Source of the DNA: Siphonodentalium dalli
Taxonomy: Eukaryota > Mollusca > Scaphopoda > Gadilida > Siphonodentaliidae
Reading direction: 5' to 3'
NCBI GenBank assembly: GCA_032622095.1
Contig: CP136065.1
Location: forward strand, 42,073,503-42,137,502
DNA: 64,000 nucleotides
How positions within the stretch are numbered: position 1 is the stretch's first letter; the number at the start of each line of letters is the position of its first letter. This document shows positions 22,381-35,350 of the stretch, in pieces. The translations under genes and the position numbers were made by a program. Under the pieces are notes generated by a model that saw only the letters and a program-made list of their open reading frames with translations, ran no database searches and was not told where the DNA came from.

Positions 22381-24560
22381 TCGGTGAATTTAAGTCGTGG
22401 GGTGCAGGTACACTAGGCTATCAGTTCTCGGTCAAATAGCCACTTTCCAAAGTTTTTAATAGGGGCGGGTCAAACTACCCATTTTATCTGAAAATGCTGC
22501 AGATATCCGCTTATTAAGTTGGGTTTCTGTGTTAAGGACATACATACCACAGTAAACGGTGTAAATTTCAAAGACGTACGCGAAAGTTCGAATAAAAGTT
22601 ATATGTTTTACGTTTCGTGGGCTTCTGTCAAGACACAAAACACCCCTTCTTATCTGAAAATGATGCACAAATCCATTTCTTAAGTTATGTTATGATTACA
22701 TAAATGTCATGCTCGTACGTTCTCGAAAGATCGTTTAAAAGTGAGCTTTTTGGGGTTTTGCTTGGCCCCTGGCCCCTTTATGCTGTACTTGCGGAACTTA
22801 ATAATTCGGTTTGTGTCAAGCCTTTCGCACTCAATAGTTCGAATAAAACTTTCTGCGATCCCTACCTATACGGAAACATTTATACCTATAACGTGCCTTT
22901 ATATCCATAAAGATTAACATTTTTTCTCTCACATGCATGACCTTTAATACTATAGTAGGACATAGTAGAGTAGGCGATCGTGGTATAAATATTATTCTTC
23001 GTGATTTTGTCCCGAAATGTTTTACTCTTAATCATAGGGAACTGTAAAAAATAGTTCCTGAACCATCACAAAGCGGACAATAGAATGACTTCCGATGTAA
23101 CAGTTCCTGTACAGAACTTGGTAGAAATGGGTGAATTCCAATTAATCCCGCGTACCGAAAGGGGGGGGGGTGATACATTCCTAGTAGAGTAGGCGATCGT
23201 GGTATAAATATAATTCTTCGTGATTTTGTCCCGAAATGTTTTACTCTTAATCATAGGGAACTGTAAAACATCACAAAGCGGACAATAGAATGACTTCCGA
23301 TGTAACAGTTCCTGTACAGAACTTGATAGAAATGGGCGAATTCCAATCCGTCCTCTTCTATGTTGGTGAACGTGTTCTCGGGTTATCTCGAGTTAGGGAC
23401 GTTGCTATGGGGTTCCAACTGGGGTCAGACCATAACATTTACAACTATATAGGATTTGGTCTAATAAAATTTCCAACTATATAGGATTTGATTTTGAGTA
23501 ATGCAAAATTCCAATATTGGCTTAATAATTTGGGTTTCTATATGTTCTTTATAAGAGTATGATCTGTGTAAATAAAGACAATGACACTAGTAACAAGAAT
23601 GACATAGCATTGATCCATGTTTTATGTATTGAGTACACTGTGCATGCAGCACATTATACATTATATTAATCACAATAAGGCTGAGGAACGAATACGTGTT
23701 TCAATACATGTATTCAAATTCCAAGAGGTCACAAGTTATAACTCACACAATGGTAACAAGTATGCATGCTGACTGAATGTTATGTTGTTAAAGCTTAAAA
23801 TTAAAGAAAGATATTACTGATAGACTAGTGACCATGAATCTATGGTTGGTAAAACATAACAGTCGGAACTTGAAGGAAATGCTTTCCTTTCAATTTCATA
23901 TATGTCTTCAGGTAATGAGCATTACTGGAATTGATTTACTCAATGACTGTGTATTAACTTGTAATATTGACATTACATTGCTAACTTGCAGGACAAATTT
24001 AAATAAACTGATTAATATACTTCTATGAGAGAAACTAAATGTAGAAGTATAATTACGATCATTGGAATTTGAGTCATGAAATTTCCAACTATTTAAAATT
24101 ATGGTCCTCTTTGGGTGAGACACCCCCACATCCCATGTCGTTATGTTCCTGTATCGAGTGTTAGAATTGTGAGCAGAGGTGAATGGATCTTTCCACACAT
24201 ATTCACTAGTGGGAGGATCGAGCAAACGGTTGCTAGGAGACAATGTGTATGCAGAAATATTTTAACTTATCAGCGCTCGCCAATATGCAATACCTATATG
24301 GAACAGGTTCCTTTATGCGCTTCGTGCACATTTTAATATTTAAAAAACAATTTAATATAATTTTTTTCTTCAGATTGAACCACTTTAACAATTAAAAAAT
24401 GTAATTAAGAAAAAATATATATATACACGTCGGGGTACCCGAGGCATCACACCAAATATGGTTGAAATCAGTCCAAGGGTCACGTCTGGGAGCAAAATCG
24501 CGACAAAAAAAACAGACAGACAGACATAATTTACTCTGTAATATATATATCGATACAACA
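22380..24560. other. Non-coding part of duplication block 2
   Basis: Collinear with about 4,290-6,980. It contains a local duplication in which the GTAGAGTAGGCGATCGTGG to ACTTCCGATGTAACAGTTCC segment occurs at 22,964-23,115 and again at 23,183-23,312. No gene recognised. Confidence 0.5.
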
Positions 24561-24671
24561 GAGAACAAACATTTATGAGTCTCCGTCATGGAAATTCCTT
24601 GTTCGTGACCTTTACTGCCCACAAAATAGGAAGTGAAAACTCAAACCAGCGAACTGATGTTACGATATGCT

Positions 24672-25346
24672 CAGGGGTGGCACCAGAAAATCCCCGACAG
24701 GGGAGCTGTGCCCCCGACAGGGGGACTACACTAAATTACACCATATTGCCTGTTGGTATGTGAAATGAGCCCACATAGTCATAAAGTTTAGCAATACATC
24801 AGCCATAATTAGCAGATGAGATAACTCGAAGATTAAAACCCATGAATTGTTGTTAAAATTCCTATATTCTAGGGAGGCCACTTGTCTTCTGTGTCAGTTC
24901 TAATTTCTAATTTCATTAGTTGCAAGTGCCAGCACTGTCGTGCCAGCTAACATGTGGTCATACTGTAGGTACTCAATGGTTCTATATACCAATGTGGCCA
25001 TTGTGACGAATGCCAGAGTAGCCAACAATGATAAAGCACACATGTTTCAATAGATTTTCATTACCACTAAAACGATGATGGTGTAACAATACAGGGGAAT
25101 ACCCCAGGATTTGATGGGAACATGTGCCATGAATATTTTGTGTGGGATATATTCTGCTGTATGTTCTCTCTCTGACACTTTCCCACACTGACAGTCTGTA
25201 CATGATTACTTCATCTTATACACACAACCGACTTACATATAGAAAATCCCCGACAAGTCCTCCCCGACGAGGGGGCTAGAGCTCCCCGATAAGGGGGTGT
25301 AGCCCCCCCCCCCCCCCCCCCGTGCCCCCCACTGGCACCACCCCTG
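24672..25346. mobile_element. hAT-type non-autonomous element (675 bp)
   Basis: A perfect 8-bp duplication GATATGCT lies at 24,664-24,671 and 25,347-25,354. The ends are CAGGGGTGGCACCAG at the left and CTGGCACCACCCCTG at the right, near-perfect inverted repeats. Subterminal CCCCGACAGGGG-type repeats occur on both sides. The unoccupied octamer is present in the two other repeat A copies (1,603-1,610 and 7,514-7,521), so the insertion is proven by empty sites. No transposase. Confidence 0.92.
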
Positions 25347-26710
25347 GATATGCTCATGTCCACAGGTGCCCAGAAACTAAAATTGACCACACCCCAATAA
25401 TACTTAATCCTGTAGAATTAAGGCGGGTCAATGTTTTTTTAGGGACCTGTGCTTGAGTATGTTGCTGATGTTCACATCCCAAAGAACATGTTGACCTTGG
25501 TCACGAGCATAGAACAACACCGATTCGAATACGCCCAATGGTAGTTCCAGGTAAAACATAAGAGAACAGAGCCTAGCCTCGTGAAGTTCTAATTTATATT
25601 AGACTCTCGAACAAGCTTCGTCAAACGATCTACTTCTAGTTCTGACAAGTTATAGAGCTTCGTGATTCTACCCACATGACTTACCAAATAGACGAATCCG
25701 AAAGCACAGCCCAAAATCTAATCATTCCTAAATATAGCTCCGTTCGATAACGAAACGAAACTCTAAAGCCGGAAAGATTCGGGGAATTCCCGATGAATTT
25801 CCAGGGTGAATTTCCGTATTTCCGAATTGCCAATAAACTATAAAGAGCCCAAATACAAAATAAATACACGTATCGTCATAGTCGCAGTGCTATATACCTG
25901 AACATTAATTATTGTTGACAAAGCGAAGGGCAACACATCGCGCTAACTCTATTTCGTGTACACAATTCTGGGGAGTGGCATAGATAATTTTAATAATACT
26001 TTATACAATGTCCAGCCTATAATGTTATGTACATCTTACATGTACATATATAAGGCCTTTAAATCGTGCGCTGTACTTCTTCCTCAATAAGTTGAGAAGT
26101 ACCTGGAAATGTATTGCCTGATACTCATGTTTTGTTTGATAGTAATCTGTTTTGTCGAGCAACTAAATATCCATGAAAAATATGTTTGAACTTTGAACTT
26201 TCCGGATCTGGAGGTGGACAGCTCGTGCTTTTTGCCGGTAAACTTAATCGCAAAAGTTACCAATTTTCGATAATACAATTGGGGTTTGAAAAATACATCG
26301 CGGATGACGATGCACGCCTGTGTTTTGTACTGCCTATGCCACAAGTCAGCACCTGTCGCATATTCAGGGACGTGGCTATAGAGTGTCTCAAACGGGATGG
26401 GGTGTGGAGTGTGACTATACATTGACATTTTCAACTGAACCACTACATTGATTCAGGCCAAGCTCTAAAGTTCGCATAATTGGAATTTCCCAATTTGGTA
26501 ACTCTCAGAGGCCCTCGATATCGTCATCCGCGATGTATTTTCCTCAACACAATCGTATTACGGTTCAGCATGCATGGGTAAATTTTGAGATTCTGTTTAT
26601 CGCAAAAAGCACGAGCAAATCAAATCCGGAAAGTTATATTATGCCATCATATCCTCCCATCAGATTGGTTCAATTATAGATCCAATAGTACTGTGATGCA
26701 GTGGACATTT
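25347..26710 (+). repeat. Interspersed repeat A, copy 3 (main part)
   Basis: Continues collinear with 7,514-8,950 after the hAT insertion. The first part of this copy lies at about 24,590-24,671. Confidence 0.65.
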
Positions 26711-27169
26711 AATATTTAGCTATGAATATTAAGCATAATTTAATTAAAGTTATTCTTGATGTAACTTAGTCACTGCGATTAACAAGAGAGTTAGTCGTAG
26801 TGAATCGCTGAAAGGTGTGGGTTATTCAAAGTGCCCCCCCCCCCCCCCAAATCATATTGACCCGAATAAGTAACCACTTGCTGCGCCGTCAATTCACACT
26901 AATAAATGATGGAACTGGATCTCACACCCCATCTTTTTGGTTCGAATGTTCCAACAAGTACATCAGACATGGACGGAGAGGGTTTCCAATGTGGGAGCCA
27001 GTGTTCAACTAAACATTTCCAACTTCAGAAATCTCGAACCAGACGCAAATTCTCGGGAAAGTCCGGGAAATTCTATTTGCACCTCCAAGAGCCATGGAGA
27101 ACAGGGCATACAAGGGATCGAGCCCACTTGTCCAATGATACTTGTAGAAAAAAAGTCATTTGCAGAATA

Positions 27170-27960
27170 TATACCCGACTACTTTCGTTAAAAATCGGTT
27201 AAACTGCGTTCTGTGGAATCTGCTGAACTGTACCCAATAACGTGCTGAACGGGGTTTTGAACTGCTGTTCTGGATGTATGTGGGTCAAATGGTGTTCTCT
27301 CCCTGTATTTGGTTATGGCACATCGACTACAAGTCATCTGTATAACCTACACCCGACTATCTTCGATAAAAACCAGTTAAACTGAGTTTGGCAGAATCTA
27401 CTGAACTGTTCCTGAAAAGTGCTGATCGGGATTTTGAACTACTGAACTGGGGTGAAGATCGGTCAAATTAATGGTGATCCCTCCCGGCATTTAGCTACGG
27501 GCCATCGAATACAAGTCATCTGCATAACTCGACCATCTTCGTTAAAAATCAGTTAAACTAATATTTGGAGAATCTGTTGAACTGCATGTACCCGATAGCA
27601 TGCTGAACGGGATTTTGAACTGCTGAACTGGGATGATCGTTGGTTAAATGGTGATCCATCCCAGTATTTAGTTACGCGAAATCGAATACAATTTGCATAA
27701 CATATACCCGACTATCTTCGTTAACAATAAGTTAAATGAGTTTGGGAGAATCTGCTGAACTGCGTAATATATACCCGACTATCTTCATTAAAAATGGATT
27801 AAGCATTGTTCGGTGAAATCTGCTGAACTGTACCCCACAAAGTGCTGAACGGGAATTTGAACTATTGAACTGGGTGGATGTCGGTCAAATTGTGTTCTCT
27901 CTATGTATTTGGTTACGACACATCGATTAAAAATCATATGCATAACATATACCGTAGTTC
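27170..27960. repeat. ~165-180-bp tandem array, block 2 copy
   Basis: Units are marked by TTTTGAACTGCTGAACTGGG and ACCCGACTATCTTCGTTAA. About five units, some rearranged. Confidence 0.8.
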
Positions 27961-28299
27961 AACCCCCATGCGGGTGTGGAGGGACGTTAAGTTTTTTCAT
28001 AAATGTGTTTTCTTATACACACATGTATACAAGGAAATTTATTCAAACAGATATAAGGCTTGCTGTTCAATCTACAATTGCCATGTCTGTCCACCCGAAT
28101 AACATTTACATGCATATGTACATCGAGGATGTGGATATATCATGACCCCCACCCCTCCCCCACCCCCACATGACACACACTGTGACACATACGCAGATCA
28201 AAAGGGGCGTGGGACAAATAGAACTTGGGAGCGTAGTCTGTTTAAGGCGAATACAATTGGAACTTTCAAGGTAGTAAACCAACCCACTCCCACATACAC

Positions 28300-29110
28300 C
28301 CACCCCAACCACAACAGGGACCATTTCGCCACGTCCCTGAATATGCGACTGTTGCTGACTGGTGTCATAGACATGCGCGTGAATGTGGTGAACGTTATCG
28401 TCGTCCGCGATGTATTTTCCTAACCCAATCGAATTATTTTACAATGGTAACTTTTGCGATTGAGTTTACCGGCAAAAAGCACGAGCGGTCCACCCCCGGA
28501 TCCTGAAAGTTCAAAGTTGAATCATATTTTGATCGACATATTTACTATTTAGTAACTCGCAAAACAAGATAACCACCAAACAAAACGTAAGTATCAGACA
28601 GTACATTATTTTAGGTACATCCCAATTATCGACAGAGAAGTACAGCGCATGCTTTTAAATGTTTAGATGTTTACTAGTGAGTTGTCATGTGTACATTGTA
28701 TAGTATTATTCAAAATCAGTGTCTATTGCACTGTCCGGAATTGTGTGCACGAAATAGGGTTAGCGATGTGTTGCCGTTCGCTTTGTCAACAATAATTAAT
28801 GTTCAAGGAGGCATATAGCACTGCGACATGTGATGATTATTTTGTATTGGAATGTGTATTATTCAGTCCCATTATCTACAACACGCGTACGTGCATGAAC
28901 CTACATGAACACAAAAGATCATTATATATTGTCGGAAGTACGGAAATACATCGGCGAAATCGGAGGGAATTCCCCTACTCGTTACAACTTTTGAGTTTCG
29001 TTTCGTCATCAGACGGAGCTAAATTTAGGAATGACTCAGATCATATCTTGTGCGTTGGACTGTTTCGTCCAGTTGGTAGGTTGAATTTCGAAGCTCTATA
29101 ATTCGCAAGA
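28300..29110 (-). repeat. Interspersed repeat A, copy 4, inverted
   Basis: On the minus strand it carries the same landmarks as the plus-strand copies, including TTGACAAAGCGAACGGCAAC near 28,780. The left end CACGTCCCTGAATATGCG near 28,331 matches, inverted, the CGCATATTCAGGGACGTGG of copy 3 (near 26,358). The 100-codon plus-strand ORF at 28,799-29,101 falls inside it and is not a gene. Confidence 0.6.
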
Positions 29111-29599
29111 ACTAGAACAGTTTGAAGAGATCGAACTAGGGTTGAGAGACATGGGGGTGTCAAAATGGAGACTTCTCGATCTTAGAAGTTAAAACTTGTT
29201 TATCCCATAAATGCCTGTGCTATTGTGTAACACCTGTTTTGTAAATTTCATCTTTACGCCCTGCTGTGGGTATAATTGACTGCTGTGGGTTTAATGCTCA
29301 AACGGTATTCCATGGGTTAAACGTTTATACCCATAGTAGAACTACATCGTAGTTAGCAATATAAATCTTCTGTTACATTGATTTAAAATTGGAAGTTGTT
29401 ATAATAATCAGTTATCATATCCTGCAATATCAATTAAATATTAGGAAAATTGCCTTCATTTCCATAAAACGTAGCTTGCTATGGTGTGATATGAATTAGG
29501 AAACATATGAATGGAATATCAAGTGACTGATGACTTGGAAACAGGTTGACGTCATGACATAAAACTATGCATCACTACGCGTGACAAAATCGAAAAAGA

Positions 29600-30250
29600 A
29601 CTCTAGTTTTCGAGACACCCATACCCACGGTAGAACAAGTTGAAACCAGCTTTACCCACGGTATAAAATGTTGAAACCAACTTATTTTTAAGAAGAAATA
29701 TATATTTTTCACGAAAATGACAGTGAAAAATAACGGAATTTGTGGTGGCTATTGTCAAATTGACGATGAACGATACACACCAGTGACTTTTCCCAGAAAT
29801 TAACGATTTTGCTAAGCCCTGGCTGAGTCCTAACTTATTTGCCAACTTTGTTCGTGCTAACATTACTACATCATACCATATCACCACTTGATAGGAAAAA
29901 ATTGTTGATTAATCTGGATTGTCCTGCCACTTGGAGCCGAAACATTAAATTTTTGCTGTAAAATCTCTCTGTTTCACATAATTTTTTGTTTAAACATTAT
30001 TATTCAAACGGATATTGCAATGATGCCAAAATATTTAATCCATATGGTGTAGTAGTTATCGGACAAGCATATGTAGAAAGAAGTTAACAGAAAGTTTTAA
30101 CAGTTGCGAGATACTGAATTTTAGCAAATTTACCAAATTTCCTAATTGATCATAATGGGACCCATCACGACTCGTTCGCTTAAGTGATTGAAGGCGTGTT
30201 CAGACCCCCATTTACAACAACAACAACACATGTTATTGATAACAGTTAAG
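29600..30250 (+). repeat. Left inverted arm around the ~190-bp array
   Basis: Diverged inverted match to 34,930-35,350. Corresponding pairs include CCCACGGTAGAACAAGTTG with the reverse near 35,310-35,325, GGTGGCTATTGTCAA with the reverse near 35,222, and TACAACAACAACAACA with the reverse near 34,955-34,975. It may be the terminal inverted repeat of a large old element. Confidence 0.45.
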
Positions 30251-30559
30251 ATAAACATGCATCGACGTCGAAATTCGACTAAACTATTTGATATAAACTA
30301 TGACACCAATGTATACATATAGTCTCGCAGATATCAAACAAAATCACGTTTGTTGTCAACGATATTGTTAGTGTCCCTCTAAATAATAAGAAATATAGAA
30401 CATAAATATAATATTAAGAATCCCCACTATAGTATCACCAAGGTGTCAGTTCTCTCAGTTTTATATTACCAGTATATCTAAAGCAAAAGCAAAATAGTAT
30501 GATGTGTAGCTGAGAGAACATTGTCATATATTCAGTTCGCTGGGTGTTAAGGACTTAAA

Positions 30560-33500
30560 ATAGGGTAGGTAGCTTCCAAACCATCGAAAAATCGGCTTTC
30601 TTATTTGCCGTTTGCTTTTTTGTAAGGGTAGAGGGGGTCCCAAAAAGAGTGAAAATTCGCCTTTCGTATTTGCCAGCCGATTATTGCAAAGTGTCCCAGG
30701 ATTTAGGATTCAGCCCGTCAATATAAACTGTTTACTTCCTGAGCACTACCATCTGTCCGCACCTCAGTTAAAACTGAGATTGATTTATTTATTTCTTATT
30801 CGTGCAATAACAAATGATATATAACAACAAAATGGTGTGATACGTATTGTACATGATCATGGTTTGTCGTCTTCCTGTTGCTCCTGTATGGAGATATATA
30901 AAACATGAAGGATGGTGGATATTTAAAGATATCTGAGATCATACCCACTCAGTTCTTGGTGTTTTCATGACATAAAATAGCGCAGGTAATCACAAAATAA
31001 GTTAAAACTGTATTTTTCTTATTTGCCAGCCGCTTTTTGTAAAGTGTCCCAGGGTGTCGGAAACCAACACAGCCTTATATATCGTATATTGCCTGATATA
31101 ATAGCCATCGATTGATACTGAGACCATAATCCTTTCCGTGTGTGACGTGTTCAACACTTCCGCTAGGGTGGGGTACATAAACAGTGGAAAATTGCCAGCC
31201 ACTTGTTGTGAAGTGCTACATGGTGCAGGCTTTCGGGAACCAACATGTGTATATCCTGGTAAAACAAATACCTTTGGCCACACGCTTAGTTAATACTGAG
31301 ATCATATAATTTCAGTATGTGGTGTGACTGGTGTCGTCTAGACTTCAAATAGAATAGGGGTCCTCAAACAGAAAGTGTGCCTTGCTTATTTGCCAGCCAC
31401 CTTTATGATCCAAATCCATCTATATAAATTGTGTACTACCCATGGTCCATAGACTTAGTTAATCTTGGAAGGATGTCATTCCAGTTCGGTGTGTGTCATT
31501 GTGTACAGGTGTCCAAAAAAACAGTGAAGAATCACATTTTTTTTTTCGCCAGCCACTTTTTGTAAAGTGTCCCTCGCTGTCGGGTACCAACCCATATATA
31601 ACAATTGTGTATTTCCTCATTACAGCCTAGTCATCTGTCCACACCGTCGTTTGACATTGAGAGCACATTCATGCAGTTCGTGATGGGTTCAATAGTTTAC
31701 ATGTGGTAGACATTACCGTAGAGGGTCCATCAAAACAGTGAAAATTCGCCTATATCGTTCGCCATTCGCTTTTTGTAAGGTACCAAATGCTTTCGTGAAC
31801 CAACCTATCATTGAATATTGCATCTTTTCTGATAGAATAACTATTCGGCCCCATGCAATCTCTTGTGATATTGATAGCATATCCCTTCAGCTAATGGTGT
31901 GTTCAAGACTTCAGATAGGGATTGGGGTCCCCTAAGACAGTGAAAAACATTAGCCTTTTTCGTTTGGTAGCCTCTTTTTGTAGGCTTTAGTGAAGCACCC
32001 CATCCATAAAAGATGCGTTTTTCCTGATAATAATATCAATTATCCACGCCCCATTTAAATTTGAAAGCATATCCTTTTAGTTCGTGGTGTGTGTAAGACT
32101 CCAAGTGGGAGAGTGGGTCCTCAAACAAGACCATTCGCCTTTCGTATTTGCTAGCCACTTCTTGTAAAGTGCCCCAGGATTTCAGGAGAACCCAACCACC
32201 CATATCAATTGTATATTCCCGATAGCACTACATTTCGTTCACATAATCAGAAAGTTGTGAGAACATATGACTTCAGTTCATGATGTGTCCAGATATTAAA
32301 TGAGTTATGAGGTCCCCCAAAACAGTGAGAATTGGCCTTTCTCGTTTGCCAACCGCTTTTTGTAAAGTATCCCAGACATTTGGAACTATAAACTCGTCCA
32401 TACACTATGTGTTTTTCCTTATATAGCGTCCACTCTACACTATCAGTTAAAATCGGGAACATATTCTTTCAGTTCGTGGTGTGTTCGACTTCAAATGTGG
32501 TAGGGCATCAAAACAAAGAAAAGTCATGGCTTCGTATTTTACAGCCGTCTTTTTGTAAAGTGCCCTAGGATTTCGGGAACCAAACCACTCATACAAATTC
32601 TGTATAATCCACGATAGCACTATACCTTTCGTTCACGCACTCATTTAATATTGGGAGCTTATATCCTTTCAGTTTATTGTGTGTTTAAGTCTTTAAATTG
32701 GGGTAGGGGGCCCTCAAAACAAAACAAAAATCTACTTTCGTTGAACCTTTTGTAAAGTGCTCTATATGATTTCAGGGACTGGACTACCCATATAAATTGT
32801 ATATGCCCTGACAGCCACTGTGTGGGAACTACTCCTGACGATTTGGTTCTCTATCGAGTTTCGTGATCATTTTTGAGCGACGATTCCGATTCTCTATCGA
32901 GCAATCGCGGCATAAAACATACAACAGTGTTTCGCGAGTTTCGTAGCGACAAAACACATTCAGCCTCGTTTAAGCGGACGAATGGCAGATCCCAGGGTAG
33001 TGGGTTTTGGAATCATCCAGAAATGCTTCGCCATGTACTGTGTGTGGCGAATATCATCCCCAAATACACCGCACAGCAATACGACATCGAGGTCCTTGTA
33101 TACAATGAGGGTATGCTGCGGCTTCTGGTTTCCATCTCCAATCTTTGCTTGGAAATAATAGCATCGCCATTTATGAGGAATATATATTCAAAACCGTGCA
33201 AATGTTTTTCTTTGGCGAAACGGTTTTGCAAAAACAACATCCAACAACTGAACAACAAACAGAAAACAAAAAATGCTTAATTCGTTGGCACACGTATTTG
33301 CTTCACTGCGCCTAAACATACAAGAGAAACGCATACTATTACATATAATTCACTTAAAAGTATCGTAAAATAAATTGCTCTCAAATTAGGTTCAATTCCT
33401 GTCCCAGTTTATACTAAACATAAAGCAAAACAACTATTGCCCAGTAACATAGGTTGAATTTGTGATCCCTCTGGCTGAAACTTCGTATGTTATACCCCTC

Positions 33501-34830
33501 AATCAATACAAAAACTTCAGGAACGAGATGTGTCAAATTTACGTGCACGCGAAGATAAATAATGTCCGTAAGAAACAACGATATGGCATGGGCTCGATAA
33601 TTGTTTGCATGTCGTAACTTTGTGACAAATAGATGTTATAATTGTGAACAGATAACTATTTAGGTAATAGGAACCCTATTATATATCTTGTTTTAGCCAA
33701 ATAATTGTTTGAACATGATTTTGGCGTTAGATGTGGACATATAAAAACTACTCCGGACATATGTAGAGAACCGGAGCCACCGCTATTAAGTTTCAATGAA
33801 TCCGAGCCCTCAATCGAGAACCGGAACCTTCACCAGATTTTCATTATAGATTTGTTTTTTAAATGCGAGTTATAATTGATTTTTTAGCATCCCCCAGTGG
33901 GTGTCACGGGCGCCATATTTTCATAGTTACGACAATTGTTTATTAATATTAGTTTGTGAAAATGTTGTGGAAATGAAGAATTTTCCTCGGCAACTGTCAA
34001 ATACCGAGTAATTTCCCAATAACATTTGAAATTCTGACGATAAACTGACCCTATTTTGCGACAAATATTAATAACCTTCACTTGTGCGTCCATTGCTCCT
34101 GTTGGAATGAGAATCGGAATCGGAAACTTTGCTCGGTAGAGAATGTAAATAAAGCTCGGTATAGAACCAAATCTTCAGGAGTAGTTCCCCAGCAGTTCTG
34201 TTAGCGCTACATTTCGTTCACATTGTTAGTTAATATGCATATCATACAGCATACCTGTAGTGTGTTTTGTGTCCAATAGTTTAAATGGATTAAGGGATCC
34301 CACACAACAAAAATTATTCACCTTTTTGTAAAGTGCCAAAGGCTTTCGGGACCCAACCCATCCATACACATTGTGTATGTCCTGAAATTATTACCCTTTG
34401 CTCACGTCCTCAATATTGAGAGCAATCATTCCAGTTAGTGGTGTGTTCAACTAAAACACTTCAATTTGGGTAGGGGGTCTTCAAAATATCTCATTCGGCT
34501 TATTTATAAGCCGCTTTTTGAAAACCGACACATGCAGGCTTTCTGGAAACGAGCCACCTATATAAATTATGTAGTCCCTGATAGAACTACCTTTCGTTCA
34601 CATCCTCGGTTAGTATAGAGAGCATATAGCTTCAGTTTCTATTGTGTTCAAGACTTCATTTCGAATGGAAAATTCGCCTCTTCCATTTGTCACGCAGTGC
34701 CACACTATTTCGGGAACCAACTCATCCATAAACATTGTGTATTTCCTTATATAACTACCTTTGTCCACACCCCCAGTTAACATTGAGATCATATCCTTTC
34801 AGTGACATATAATAGGGTAGGGTACCTCAA
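30560..34830. repeat. ~190-bp tandem repeat array (about 14 units)
   Basis: Units share CGCTTTTTGTAAAGTGTCCC, a GGAACCAACCCATCCATA-type stretch and a TTCAGTTCGTGGTGTGTT-type stretch. Marker positions near 31,030, 31,557, 31,768, 32,157, 32,356, 32,548, 32,749, 34,325 and 34,508 give a period of about 185-200 bp. Units are well diverged, so this is an old array. A hAT-like element splits one unit (32,816-34,197). Confidence 0.85.
32816..34197. mobile_element. hAT-like non-autonomous element (1.38 kb) in the tandem array
   Basis: The ends are inverted: CACTGTGTGGGAACTACTCC at the left and, on the other strand, AACTGCTGGGGAACTACTCC at the right. They extend for about 35 bp and are followed by repeated TCTCTATCGAG and GATTCCGATTCTC motifs on both sides. 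The flanking octamers CTGACAGC (32,808-32,815) and CTGTTAGC (34,198-34,205) each differ by one base from the array consensus CTGATAGC, consistent with an aged 8-bp duplication. Two internal ORFs (135 codons at 32,873, plus; 69 codons at 33,884, minus) show no recognisable domain. Confidence 0.7.
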
Positions 34831-34929
34831 AATATAGAACACGTTTGAGCTAACGCTTAAAATACAATATCCGTTGTTTTAAAATTTTGGTCGAATTAGA
34901 GAGACTCTAACAATCACTTATGGCAGCAA

Positions 34930-35350
34930 CAATTATTTTGTGCTGCATAAGTTATGTTGTTGTTGTTGTTGTTGTAACTAGGGGTTGGAAGACTGAGGGC
35001 ATCTTTAACCACATGCGCGATGTCTACGGATCCGGTTTTCATCACATGAATCATGATTTGGTCCCATTAGAATAATTTAGAAAAGTATGTCGTTATCGTA
35101 AATTTGTATCATTTCTTCCAAAACATGTTCGGGGAGAGGTCGCTAAATTTCTTTCAAATTATTTCTACATGTGACGTCCAGATAACTACTGCGCCATAAG
35201 AATTATATTGTTTGTCATATGTTGACAATAGCCACCACACATTCCGATATTTTTCACTATCAATTTCATGAACAATATATATTTCTCCTTCGACAAAAAT
35301 TGGGTTCAACTTGTTCTACCGTGGGATGGGGCGGTACCGACCACTTTTGG
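34930..35350 (-). repeat. Right inverted arm around the ~190-bp array
   Basis: Inverted partner of 29,600-30,250. It is shorter, so one arm has lost or gained sequence. Confidence 0.45.

Larger units (their letters stand above)
21140..27960. repeat. Segmental duplication block 2 (partner of 2,580-10,140)
   Basis: Direct, collinear copy starting near GCGCCTGAATTGTCGG (matching TGCCTAAATTATCGG near 2,580) and ending in the 175-bp array. Private features are a 675-bp hAT insertion (24,672-25,346) and a local tandem duplication around 23,030-23,340. It lacks the insertions at 3,842-4,286 and 7,000-7,446. Confidence 0.85.

Noticed and set aside
28799-29101. 100-codon ORF
   Set aside because: Lies within the inverted repeat A copy; its reverse is non-coding in the three other copies.
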